From positions 4,898,001 through 4,962,000 of the forward strand of contig NZ_FMHV01000002.1 in assembly GCF_900091465.1 (NCBI RefSeq): 64,000 nt of DNA. The letters are read 5' to 3'. Position numbers and translations under genes: made by a program. Below, one piece after another: positions 1-6,172 of the stretch. Within the stretch, counting starts at the first letter, position 1; each line of letters begins with the position of its first letter. The stretch comes from Micromonospora rhizosphaerae (GTDB lineage: Bacteria > Actinomycetota > Actinomycetes > Mycobacteriales > Micromonosporaceae). The notes under the pieces are model-generated. The model had not been told where the DNA came from. It worked only from the letters and a program-made list of their open reading frames with translations, and ran no database searches.

Positions 1-1
1 C

Positions 2-865
2 ATCGCGCTGCTGGCCGCCGGCTGCGCGGACGCCCGGTCCGGGACGCTCGGTCCGGCGCCGACCGCCGCGCCGCCCGCCGAGACCACCGCCGCCCCGCCC
101 ACCAAGGTCCCGCCGCTGACGACCGGCACCCCAACGCCGCGGCCGTCCCCGGGAACACCGACCTCGACCGGCCGGCCCGGCGACCCCGCACCGTCCGGCA
201 CCATCACCCTGCAGCTGTGGTTCGTCTCGGCCGGAAGGATCGTGCCGACCCAGCGCACCCGGCCGGCCACCGTAGCGACATCCCGGCTGGCCCTCACCGA
301 GCTGGCCGCCGGGCCATCGCCCGCCGAGGCCGCGGCCGGTCTGACCACCCTGCTGCCGACCGGCGTCGAGGTCGTCCGCATTGTCGAGGGACTGGCGGTG
401 GTGAGCCCTCCGCCGGGCTTCTCCGACGGCGGGGCAGCGACGGTCCGGCTCCGCCGGGCCCAGGTGGTCTACACCCTCACCCAGTTCCCCACCGTGCGCC
501 GGGTCGCCTTCCCGGCGGGCGAGTCCGTCTCGCGGCGCGACTACGCCGACCTCCTGCCGGCGATCGTGGTGACCGCCCCGACCATCGGCCAGCGGGTCAC
601 CAGCCCGGTGACCCTCGCCGGCACCGCGCAGGTCTTCGAGGCGACCGTCAGCATCCGCATCCTCGACAGCGCCGGACGGGAGATCGCCACCGCCTTCACC
701 ACCGCCAGTTGCGGCACCGGTTGTCGCGGTGACTACCGCACCGCGGTCGCCTACCGACTCGCCACGACCCAGCCCGGCACCGTCGAGGTGTACGAGGTAT
801 CGGCCCGCGACGGTTCCCGGATCAACGTCGTGAGGATTCCCGTCGTCGTCACCGCCAGCAGGTGA
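2..865 (+). CDS. GerMN/Gmad2-domain lipoprotein (5' partial)
   Basis: The reading frame is open from the left edge, so only the first residues of the signal peptide are missing. The visible start contains the lipobox LAAGC, predicting a lipid-anchored extracytoplasmic protein. A Pro/Thr/Ala-rich linker of about 60 residues follows, then a GerMN-like domain (ITLQLWF... to about residue 175) and a C-terminal Gmad2 immunoglobulin-like domain (IVVTAPTIGQRVTSPVTLAG). This GerMN-Gmad2 order is common in actinobacterial envelope lipoproteins. The biochemical role is unknown; envelope association is inferred from the lipobox. The gene converges on the next one, with only 11 bases between the two stops. 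Confidence 0.85.
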   Translation: MALLAAGCADARSGTLGPAPTAAPPAETTAAPPTKVPPLTTGTPTPRPSPGTPTSTGRPGDPAPSGTITLQLWFVSAGRIVPTQRTRPATVATSRLALTELAAGPSPAEAAAGLTTLLPTGVEVVRIVEGLAVVSPPPGFSDGGAATVRLRRAQVVYTLTQFPTVRRVAFPAGESVSRRDYADLLPAIVVTAPTIGQRVTSPVTLAGTAQVFEATVSIRILDSAGREIATAFTTASCGTGCRGDYRTAVAYRLATTQPGTVEVYEVSARDGSRINVVRIPVVVTASR

Positions 866-876
866 GCAAGGCACCG

Positions 877-1626
877 TCACTGCCACTGGCCGGTGAGCAG
901 CGGCGCGGCCGGTTGCTCCGCGCGCCCGATGCGCAGATCCTCGAAGATCGTGTTTCGGGCCGCCCGCTCCACCTCGGCGTCCAGGTCGATCCCGAGCTCG
1001 GCCGAGGCGTCGTGGGCCGCCCCGATCAGCACCAGCTCCACGCCCCCGTGGTCGAGGAACCGGGGCGGATCGAGCGGCGCGAACCGGCGGCCGTGGAAGC
1101 GCTCCTGCAGGTCAGCTGGGAGCTTCGCCTTGCCGGGCCCCGGCAGACCGACCCCGGGCGGCGACGGTGCCTGCGGATTCTTCACCGTGACGATGTAGCT
1201 CGCCTCGGGTTCGATGTCGAGTTCGTGCTGCGGCGGACCGAGACGATGGGGCAGCTCGAGCTGGTACGCCAGATGGGTGTGGTCGTCGTGGCGGGCGATG
1301 CTGTACGCCCCCTCGGCCGCGGGCCGAGCCGCCGGTTGCAGGCGCTCACCACGGGTCTTCGTCTCGTACTGGCGCGGCCGGAGCGCTTCGTAGAGCTGCT
1401 GTGGCCGGCTCACCACGGTGTCGACGAACCCCCAGAAGCGGTTGTGCTCGTCGATCTCGGGTAGGTGCTTGCGGCCGACCACGAGCAGCCGCAGCCGCTG
1501 CCGTCCGCGCCACGGGTGCAGCACCACCAGCAATCGCTGCACCTCCTCCAGCGAGTCCACGTGCTGCTCGCCCACCCGCGGGCGGTAGAGGAAGTAGATG
1601 TCGCCGTCCTCCAGCACCTCGCTCAT
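877..1626 (-). CDS. Conserved hypothetical protein
   Basis: A 249-residue soluble protein beginning MSEVLEDGDIYFLYRPRV. There is no signal peptide or membrane segment. It resembles uncharacterised proteins scattered through actinobacteria and cyanobacteria, but I cannot assign a named domain. The middle is basic and contains YIVTVKNP; the C-terminal part (FLDHGGVELVLIGAAHDA) looks like a small alpha/beta fold. The next gene upstream on this strand ends 15 bases before this start, so the two are probably co-transcribed. Codon use and length support a real gene; function is unassigned. Confidence 0.75.
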   Translation of the reverse strand: MSEVLEDGDIYFLYRPRVGEQHVDSLEEVQRLLVVLHPWRGRQRLRLLVVGRKHLPEIDEHNRFWGFVDTVVSRPQQLYEALRPRQYETKTRGERLQPAARPAAEGAYSIARHDDHTHLAYQLELPHRLGPPQHELDIEPEASYIVTVKNPQAPSPPGVGLPGPGKAKLPADLQERFHGRRFAPLDPPRFLDHGGVELVLIGAAHDASAELGIDLDAEVERAARNTIFEDLRIGRAEQPAAPLLTGQWQ

Positions 1627-1641
1627 GCCGAGACCGCTTTC

Positions 1642-1851
1642 CTACCGTGGCCCGCCATCGGACGCCTCGTAGATCCAGGACTCGGGCGCGCCCTGCGGCG
1701 CGCGCTCAGCCCGGCGGTATTCGATGGTCTCCACCGTCTCGTGCGGTCCGTGCAGTTTCAGCTGGTACGACGGCGGCGGGTCGTCCGCGTTCGGCACGTC
1801 CCAGCCCACGGTCTGCCCGTCGTACGGCCCGCCACGCAGGCGCACGTTCAT
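1642..1851 (-). CDS. Small conserved hypothetical protein (69 aa)
   Basis: A 69-residue ORF beginning MNVRLRGGPYDGQTV. The longer open frame around it has no plausible upstream start, so the ATG at 1851 was chosen; a GTG three codons earlier (GTGGACAAAATG) is an alternative. A weak GGGA lies about 10 bases upstream. The N-terminal RGGPYDGQTV pattern is seen in small actinobacterial proteins of unknown function, and the rest is polar. It lies directly upstream of the 249-residue hypothetical and probably shares its transcript. Confidence 0.6.
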   Translation of the reverse strand: MNVRLRGGPYDGQTVGWDVPNADDPPPSYQLKLHGPHETVETIEYRRAERAPQGAPESWIYEASDGGPR

Positions 1852-1934
1852 TTTGTCCACATCCCGACGGTAGCGAAGCCAGGTGCCGGGCGGACCCGAG
1901 TCGCCGCAACGCGTACCGTTCTTCGGCTGCCGCG

Positions 1935-2732
1935 CTATTCGTGGGTCAGACTTCGCGGGTTGGCGTCGATCTGCCGGAACATGGCGTACACCGAGTGGTA
2001 GCCGCAGGCGAACACCCCGGCCTGTGGCTGCCACGACCCGTACGCCCGGCAGGCGTTGCGGGCCCGCGCGGCGGTCTCCGATTCCATCGGGTCGTCCCAG
2101 CACCAGTCGACCGAACCCAGCCGCGGATCCGACCAGTACGGCGGCAGCACGTAATAGCGACAGCTCCCCCATCGAATCGGATCGTCGAGACCCAACTGCC
2201 GCACAGCCTCGCCGGCGGCCAGGTGATCGGGGTGGTCGTCAACGGTGTACGACGGTGCCCAGAGGCCGAGGTCCCCGCCGATGGCGTCGGCGGTGGCGAC
2301 CACCGCCGCCTTGACCTCCTCGACGGTCACCCCGTCGTTCGGCAGGCCGGCCTCGTGGATCCGGTCCTCGGTGACGCCCAGGGCGGCGGCCGCTGCCACC
2401 AGCTCCCGGTACCGGGCCGCGCCGAGGGTCCGTTCGGTCAGGGCGGCGTACCCCTCCACCGTCGGGTCGTGCGGCACGCCCCACCAGTGCGACGTCCTGA
2501 CCCCGTTGAGGATGTCCTTGACCGCAGATTTCTCGCCGCGGGTCAGCAGCAGGATGTGCACCTCCCTGCCCGCGGCGGCATGCCCGGCGAGCAGGACACC
2601 AGCAGCCAGAGTTTCGTCGTCGGGATGCGGGACCAGGAACAGCGCCGCTCGGGCGGAGGTGGGCGCCAGGCCGGGGGACCTACCCGTGGCTGTCGTGGCC
2701 GCATCGGTGGCCGGCGGGCTAGAAGGCCTCAT
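1935..2732 (-). CDS. PIG-L family deacetylase
   Basis: Member of the PIG-L/LmbE family of zinc-dependent N-acetyl deacetylases, which act on N-acetylglucosaminyl compounds such as mycothiol or GlcNAc-PI precursors. The metal-binding signature appears as PHPDDE near residue 36, and a later HPDH (in DDHPDHLAAGE) fits the second metal-binding motif. At 265 residues it is a normal size. I chose the ATG at 2732; a GTG at 2765 would add 11 residues of low-complexity sequence. The substrate cannot be read from sequence. It lies downstream of the tRNA/rtcB array on the same strand, separated by about 155 bases, and I see no functional link. Confidence 0.85.
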   Translation of the reverse strand: MRPSSPPATDAATTATGRSPGLAPTSARAALFLVPHPDDETLAAGVLLAGHAAAGREVHILLLTRGEKSAVKDILNGVRTSHWWGVPHDPTVEGYAALTERTLGAARYRELVAAAAALGVTEDRIHEAGLPNDGVTVEEVKAAVVATADAIGGDLGLWAPSYTVDDHPDHLAAGEAVRQLGLDDPIRWGSCRYYVLPPYWSDPRLGSVDWCWDDPMESETAARARNACRAYGSWQPQAGVFACGYHSVYAMFRQIDANPRSLTHE

Positions 2733-2886
2733 GCCCGACGATGATGGCGCATCGATGGCCACCACCGCCGAGGGCCACCAGGCCGCCGGCGCCGGCCCGG
2801 CCGCAAAGCGCCGCCGCTGGCCTCGCCGCCGGAAGGGACCAGACGGCTGGACCGTCGGTTGAACACACCGTCCGCGGGGCGTCTCG

Positions 2887-2955
2887 TCGCCGGACCCGGT
2901 GTCGAACCGGGCGGGCCGCCGTTATGAGCAGCAGCTGGACCCACGTCCTCCGGCG
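2887..2955 (-). tRNA. Degenerate tRNA-Met(CAT)-like gene
   Basis: A tRNA-like fold on the minus strand. It has a perfect 7-bp acceptor stem (CGCCGGA/TCCGGCG), a T-arm CCCGG-TTCGACA-CCGGG, and an anticodon arm TGCTG-CTCATAA-CGGCG with anticodon CAT and two wobble pairs. The D-arm is shrunken: GGAC-GTGG-GTCC leaves a 4-base loop and no room for normal positions 8-9. It is 69 nt including the discriminator. It may be missed by automatic tRNA callers. It could be a tRNA pseudogene, or a tRNA mimic ending the rtcB array. Confidence 0.5.
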
Positions 2956-2960
2956 GAGAA

Positions 2961-2978
2961 CCACAGTGGACGACACGA
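2961..2978. repeat. 18-nt motif, partner of the copy at 4897-4914
   Basis: The plus strand reads CCACAGTGGACGACACGA. The reverse complement of 4897-4914 differs at one base. It sits between the Met-like and Cys tRNAs. Whether it is a recombination scar, a processing site or chance is unknown. Confidence 0.6.
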
Positions 2979-2981
2979 TCG

Positions 2982-3052
2982 AGACCGAGGCGGGAATCGA
3001 ACCCGCGTTGACGGTTTTGCAGACCGTTCCCTGGCCACTCGGGCACTCGGTC
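2982..3052 (-). tRNA. tRNA-Cys(GCA)
   Basis: Cloverleaf on the minus strand: acceptor GACCGAG/CTCGGTC, anticodon stem ACGGT/ACCGT with loop CTGCAAA (anticodon GCA), and T-arm GCGGG-TTCGATT-CCCGC. The D-stem is only CCC/GGG and the variable region is 4 nt. No 3' CCA is encoded. It lies 27 bases upstream of the Met-like tRNA in the array. Confidence 0.9.
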
Positions 3053-3067
3053 GGGTGCCGGAACCAG

Positions 3068-3140
3068 TGCCCCCGGCTGGATTCGAACCAGCGACCCCCA
3101 ATTTCGGAAACTGGTGCGCTCTCCGCTGCGCCACGGGGGC
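3068..3140 (-). tRNA. tRNA-Arg(CCG)
   Basis: Cloverleaf on the minus strand: acceptor GCCCCCG/CGGGGGC, D-stem GCGC/GCGC, anticodon stem CCAGT/ATTGG (one G-T pair) with loop TTCCGAA (anticodon CCG), and T-arm GCTGG-TTCGAAT-CCAGC. Well formed; reads CGG codons. Part of the rtcB-associated array. Confidence 0.93.
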
Positions 3141-3145
3141 ATGAG

Positions 3146-3221
3146 CAGCGCGGACGGGATTCGAACCCGCAACGTGTCCCGGGTGAAAGCCGGGCGACTC
3201 TCCCCATTCGTCCACCGCGCC
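3146..3221 (-). tRNA. tRNA-Glu(TTC)
   Basis: Cloverleaf on the minus strand: acceptor GGCGCGG/CCGCGCT with a G-T first pair, short D-stem GAC/GTC, anticodon stem CCCGG/CCGGG with loop CTTTCAC (anticodon TTC), and T-arm GCGGG-TTCGAAT-CCCGT. The variable region is 7 nt, longer than usual, and the D-stem is short, so it looks more divergent than a housekeeping tRNA-Glu. Confidence 0.88.
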
Positions 3222-3237
3222 ATTCGCGTACCCGCCG

Positions 3238-3310
3238 TGCCCCGACCAGGATTCGAACCTGGGCCCTCCGGTTTCGTAGACCGGCGCGCTCTCCGCTGCG
3301 CCACCGGGGC
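3238..3310 (-). tRNA. tRNA-Arg(ACG)
   Basis: Cloverleaf on the minus strand: acceptor GCCCCGG/TCGGGGC, D-stem GCGC/GCGC, anticodon stem CCGGT/ACCGG with loop CTACGAA (anticodon ACG), and T-arm CCAGG-TTCGAAT-CCTGG. Well formed; after A34-to-inosine editing it would read CGT, CGC and CGA. It lies 38 bases downstream of the rtcB stop. Confidence 0.94.
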
Positions 3311-3348
3311 GTACGACCGGCGCCCACCCCCCGCGGGCGCCGGCCGGT

Positions 3349-4548
3349 CTAACCCTTCACGCAGACGACCTGCTTGAGGTGCGCCACCACCTCGACGAGG
3401 TCGTCCTGCTGCGCCATCACCTTGGTGATGTCCTTGTACGCGCCGGGGATCTCGTCGACCACCCCGGCGTCCTTGCGGCACTCCACCCCGGCGGTCTGCC
3501 GCGCCAGGTCGGCGGTGCTGTACGTCCGCTTCGCCTGGCCGCGCGACATCCGCCGCCCGGCCCCGTGCGACGCGGAGCAGTACGCGTCCGGGTTGCCCTT
3601 GCCGCGCACGATGTGCGAGCCGGTGCCCATCGACCCCGGGACGATGCCCAGGTCACCCCGGCCGGCGCGGATGGCACCCTTGCGGGTCACCAGCACCTCC
3701 ACGCCGTCGTAGCTCTCCTCCGCCACGTAGTTGTGGTGACACGAGATGGGCTCGCCGAACGAGACGTGCGGGAACTCGTCGCCGATCACGTTGCAGAGCA
3801 GGGCGAGCATGACGGCTCGGTTGCGCTGCGCGTACTCCTGTGCCCACCAGAGGTCCCGGCGGTAGGCGTCCATCTCCGGGGTGCCGGCGAGGAACACCGC
3901 CAGGTCCCGGTCGGGCAGGTCGACGTTGTGCGGCAGCCCGCGGGCCACCGCCATGTGCCGCTCGGCCAACTCCTTGCCGATGTTGCGGGAGCCGGAGTGC
4001 AGCATCAGCCAGACCTGACCGTCGTCGGGGCCGCCCTGCTCGACGGAGACCTCGATGAAATGGTTGCCGCCGCCGAGGGTCCCCAGCTGCCGCTGCGCCC
4101 GGGTCTCCAGCTGCGCCACCCGGCGGTCCAGGGTGCCGAACCGACGCCAGAAGGCGTCCCAGCCGGCCTGCTCGAGGCCGCGGACCCGGCGCGGGTCGAC
4201 CGCGTCGTCGCGCATCGCGAAGCCGACCGGGATGGCCGCCTCGATGGCCGAGCGCAGCGGGGCGAGGTCGTCCGGCAGGTCGGCCGCGGTGAGCGAGGTC
4301 CGTACGGCGGACATGCCGCAGCCGATGTCGACGCCGACCGCGGCCGGCGAGACGGCCTGCCGCATGGCGATGACCGAGCCGACGGTGGCGCCCTTGCCGA
4401 AGTGCACGTCTGGCATGACGGCGACGCCCTGCACCCAGGGCAGCGCGCCGATGTTGCGCAGCTGCCGCGCGGCCTGCGCCTCGATCGTGTACGGGTCGGT
4501 CCAGACCCGTACCGGCGCCCGGGTGCCGGCCAGCGGGGTGAATCCCAT
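3349..4548 (-). CDS. rtcB: RNA-splicing ligase RtcB
   Basis: A 399-residue RtcB, the GTP/Mn2+-dependent ligase that joins a 2',3'-cyclic phosphate (or 3'-phosphate) end to a 5'-OH end. Such ends are left by many tRNA-cleaving toxins. Family motifs are visible: VMPDVHFGKGATVG, GVDIGCGM with the metal-binding Cys, GTLGGGNHFIE, LMLHSGSRNIG, SCHHNYV, and near the C-terminus YCSASHGAGRRMSR with the guanylylated His in SHGAGR. All expected catalytic residues appear intact. The gene is embedded in a tRNA array, with four tRNAs upstream and five tRNA or tRNA-like genes downstream on the same strand. This suggests a role in tRNA repair (inference). Confidence 0.96.
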   Translation of the reverse strand: MGFTPLAGTRAPVRVWTDPYTIEAQAARQLRNIGALPWVQGVAVMPDVHFGKGATVGSVIAMRQAVSPAAVGVDIGCGMSAVRTSLTAADLPDDLAPLRSAIEAAIPVGFAMRDDAVDPRRVRGLEQAGWDAFWRRFGTLDRRVAQLETRAQRQLGTLGGGNHFIEVSVEQGGPDDGQVWLMLHSGSRNIGKELAERHMAVARGLPHNVDLPDRDLAVFLAGTPEMDAYRRDLWWAQEYAQRNRAVMLALLCNVIGDEFPHVSFGEPISCHHNYVAEESYDGVEVLVTRKGAIRAGRGDLGIVPGSMGTGSHIVRGKGNPDAYCSASHGAGRRMSRGQAKRTYSTADLARQTAGVECRKDAGVVDEIPGAYKDITKVMAQQDDLVEVVAHLKQVVCVKG

Positions 4549-4578
4549 CGTCGTCTCCTCGTGTCGGGGGTGTGGTCG

Positions 4579-4652
4579 AGCGGCTGGCCGGATTCGAACC
4601 GGCGATCTTCACCATGGCGAGGTGACGCGCTGCCTGACTGCGCTACAACCGC
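4579..4652 (-). tRNA. tRNA-Gly(GCC)-like, with C33
   Basis: Cloverleaf on the minus strand: acceptor GCGGTTG/CAGCCGC (one wobble), D-stem GCGC/GCGC, anticodon stem TCACC/GGTGA with loop TCGCCAT, and T-arm GCCGG-TTCGAAT-CCGGC. The central triplet is GCC (Gly), but position 33 is C instead of the nearly universal U33, which would impair decoding. It starts 30 bases upstream of the rtcB start. Confidence 0.75.
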
Positions 4653-4674
4653 ATGGTCCCGGGTGGGACCGGCG

Positions 4675-4747
4675 TAGGCCGTACGGGACTCGAACCCGTA
4701 ACCGCCCGGCTGAGAACCGGGTGAGCTGCCAATTGCTCCAACGGCCC
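4675..4747 (-). tRNA. tRNA-Glu(CTC)
   Basis: Cloverleaf on the minus strand: acceptor GGGCCGT/ACGGCCT (first pair G-T), D-stem GAGC/GCTC, anticodon stem CCCGG/CCGGG with loop TTCTCAG (anticodon CTC), and T-arm ACGGG-TTCGAGT-CCCGT. Well formed apart from the wobble first pair. Confidence 0.9.
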
Positions 4748-4777
4748 GTGCAGGATGGCGGGAACCATCCGGCGAAG

Positions 4778-4850
4778 TCCGGGACCGGGGAATCGAAGCC
4801 CGTGTCTCTCCCGCCCAAGGCGAGCGGGTCAGCCAGCTCCCTCGTCCCGG
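4778..4850 (-). tRNA. tRNA-Pro(TGG), degenerate
   Basis: Minus-strand cloverleaf with a perfect acceptor (CCGGGAC/GTCCCGG). The D-stem is 3 bp (GGG/CCC). The anticodon arm CTCGC-CTTGGGC-GGGAG has a G-G mismatch, and the T-arm CGGGC-TTCGATT-CCCCG has a C-C mismatch. The loop gives anticodon TGG with U33 present. A sound acceptor with weakened arms suggests a relaxed or specialised tRNA rather than a housekeeping copy. Confidence 0.72.
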
Positions 4851-4896
4851 ACGTGTCGCTCCGGCCGGCGCGTCGGGGCGCCGGCCGGGGTCGTGC

Positions 4897-4914
4897 TCAT
4901 GTCGTCCACTGTGG
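4897..4914. repeat. Inverted copy of an 18-nt motif flanking the tRNA/rtcB array
   Basis: Read on the minus strand this is CCACAGTGGACGACATGA. The plus strand at 2961-2978 reads CCACAGTGGACGACACGA, so 17 of 18 bases match in opposite orientation. The two copies bracket rtcB and seven of its tRNAs. The first nine bases are themselves nearly palindromic. Confidence 0.6.
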
Positions 4915-4959
4915 AGTTGAGAAGGAGCGAGGTCGCCGGCCGGGGCCGGGGCACAGGAG

Positions 4960-5032
4960 CAGGGGCGACAGGATTCGAACCTGCAACCATCGGGTTTGGA
5001 ATCCGGTGCTCTTCCGGTTGAGCTACGCCCCT
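4960..5032 (-). tRNA. tRNA-Trp(CCA), divergent
   Basis: Minus-strand cloverleaf: acceptor AGGGGCG/CGCCCCT, D-stem GCTC/GAGC, anticodon loop TTCCAAA (anticodon CCA), and T-arm GCAGG-TTCGAAT-CCTGT. The anticodon stem CCGGA/CCCGA has mismatches at both its outer and inner pairs, unlike a normal housekeeping tRNA-Trp. It is the first tRNA of the array, starting 19 bases after the intrinsic terminator. Confidence 0.82.
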
Positions 5033-5050
5033 GAGCGGAAGTGGGGTGAC

Positions 5051-5089
5051 GAAAAAGCCGCCCGGTCCCCCTTCGCGGGGCGGGCGGCT
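5051..5089 (-). terminator. Intrinsic terminator / candidate attenuator before the tRNA-rtcB array
   Basis: On the minus strand a stem AGCCGCCCG/CGGGCGGCT, with an inner CCCC/GGGG extension, is followed directly by TTTTT. It lies 18 bases after the stop of the 42-codon leader ORF and 19 bases before tRNA-Trp. A transcript from the upstream promoter must read through it to reach the tRNAs and rtcB. Confidence 0.8.
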
Positions 5090-5107
5090 GCGCGTGTCGC
5101 GCTGGCG

Positions 5108-5236
5108 CTAGTCGCGCCGCCACCCCGATTGCCAACGCTGCTGCCGGCACAGGCCCAGGGCTCGTTCGCCTTCGGGCAGCAGGGCACCGCCGCGCGGCAT
5201 GGACCGCGGGGCCTCGGTGCGGGTGCGCTGCGACAC
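5108..5236 (-). CDS. 42-codon leader ORF upstream of the tRNA-rtcB array
   Basis: A GTG start with a good ribosome binding site (GGGAG, 7 bases upstream), ending in TAG before the terminator. The peptide starts MSQRTRTEAPRSMPRGG and ends LCRQQRWQSGWRRD. Its last codons include TGC, CGG, CGT, TGG, GGG, TGG, CGG and CGC: Cys, Arg and Trp codons read by tRNAs of the downstream array, plus a Gly codon. Promoter, short ORF and intrinsic terminator together resemble transcription attenuation of amino-acid operons. It could instead encode a small functional protein. No family is recognised. Confidence 0.6.
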   Translation of the reverse strand: MSQRTRTEAPRSMPRGGALLPEGERALGLCRQQRWQSGWRRD

Positions 5237-5276
5237 GGCGTACTCCCTGGGTTGATCCGGTTGACGTTGCCCGATG

Positions 5277-5305
5277 AAGGTAAGCCCGCCGTGCGGTCGC
5301 CGCAA
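5277..5305 (-). promoter_or_regulatory. Candidate promoter of the leader ORF / tRNA-rtcB unit
   Basis: On the minus strand TTGCGG is followed after 17 bases by TACCTT, a fair match to -35/-10 elements. Transcription would start near 5270, giving a 5' leader of about 34 bases before the GTG at 5236. Confidence 0.5.
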
Positions 5306-5367
5306 TTGATATTCGGCGGTGGCACGGCCGGCGTGCGGCAGGCAACGGTCGGCGGCACGATGTGGAC

Positions 5368-6129
5368 ATGCGGCCGGGCGAGGCGAGGTCACCGGCCACC
5401 GTCGAGGAGTGGCGGCGGTGGCGGCGGGACATCTTCGGCGATCCGTACCTGGTCTGGCACGACGGGCCGGAATTCAGCCGACTGCTGCGGGTGGCGCGTG
5501 ACGACCCGGGGATGGTCAGGCGGATGCTGGCGGCCGGGCTCGAGGACGGCGACCCGGTGGCCGCGGAGTCCGTGGCGGTGCTCGCCGAGGCCGGGCTGGA
5601 GCCTCGTGGGGCGAGCCACCTGCTTCGGGCGGCGGTGCCGACCGCGTCGGGGTCCTTCCTGGTCGAGCTCGCCGTGACGCTGCACCGGTTGAGCGGCGAC
5701 GACCGGTGGGCCGAGCCGATCGTCTCGGTGCTCGGCGAGGCACGCCACTGGGGCACCCGGATGGACGCCGCGATCGCGTTGGACCGCTTCCCGCCCACGG
5801 TGACGCTGATCGGGGCGCTTGGCGGGGCGGTCCGCGACCGGGAGTACCTGGTCCGGTACCACGCGGCCAACACCCTGCTGCGGTACGCCCGGACCGACGA
5901 CGACCCAGGGAGGCCGGGCCGGCGGGTGCGGGTGGAGCAGGAGCCCCGCCTGTTCGCGCTGATCGCGACGTCCCGGGACGCGGTGCTCGGCCGCAGTTGG
6001 CGCCGGCGGGCACCGAGCGAGGAATCCCGCTGGCGGGAAGCGGCCGACGAGTTGTGCGCCCACGCGCTCGCCCGGATCGAGCGGTGGGGCGGCGACGCTT
6101 CGGCCGGGGCCGAAGGATCTGGTGCCTAA
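5368..6129 (+). CDS. Hypothetical HEAT-like protein
   Basis: A soluble protein of about 253 residues (255 if the GTG at 5362 is used; neither start has a strong ribosome binding site). The sequence is rich in short amphipathic helices (GMVRRMLAAGLEDGDPVAAESVAVLAEAG; REYLVRYHAANTLLRYA), consistent with a HEAT-like helical repeat fold. No catalytic motif is visible. It is divergent from the leader of the tRNA-rtcB array. The next gene starts 43 bases downstream, suggesting an operon. Function unknown. Confidence 0.72.
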   Translation: MRPGEARSPATVEEWRRWRRDIFGDPYLVWHDGPEFSRLLRVARDDPGMVRRMLAAGLEDGDPVAAESVAVLAEAGLEPRGASHLLRAAVPTASGSFLVELAVTLHRLSGDDRWAEPIVSVLGEARHWGTRMDAAIALDRFPPTVTLIGALGGAVRDREYLVRYHAANTLLRYARTDDDPGRPGRRVRVEQEPRLFALIATSRDAVLGRSWRRRAPSEESRWREAADELCAHALARIERWGGDASAGAEGSGA

Positions 6130-6172
6130 CCTGCCCGGGAGCACCGGGGCGGCCGGTCCGGGAGGGGCGAGC

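Noticed and set aside
862..2744. Long plus-strand open frames opposite the hypothetical and PIG-L genes
   Set aside because: Arg/Pro/Ala-rich shadow translations; the minus-strand frames contain the PIG-L motif and protein-like sequence.
4830..4903. 24-codon ORF on the minus strand (MSTTPAG...) between the Trp and Pro tRNAs
   Set aside because: No ribosome binding site, and it runs into the Pro tRNA gene; treated as spacer.
5023..5358. 111-codon minus-strand frame overlapping the 42-codon leader ORF
   Set aside because: It runs through the intrinsic terminator and into tRNA-Trp, and has no ribosome binding site.
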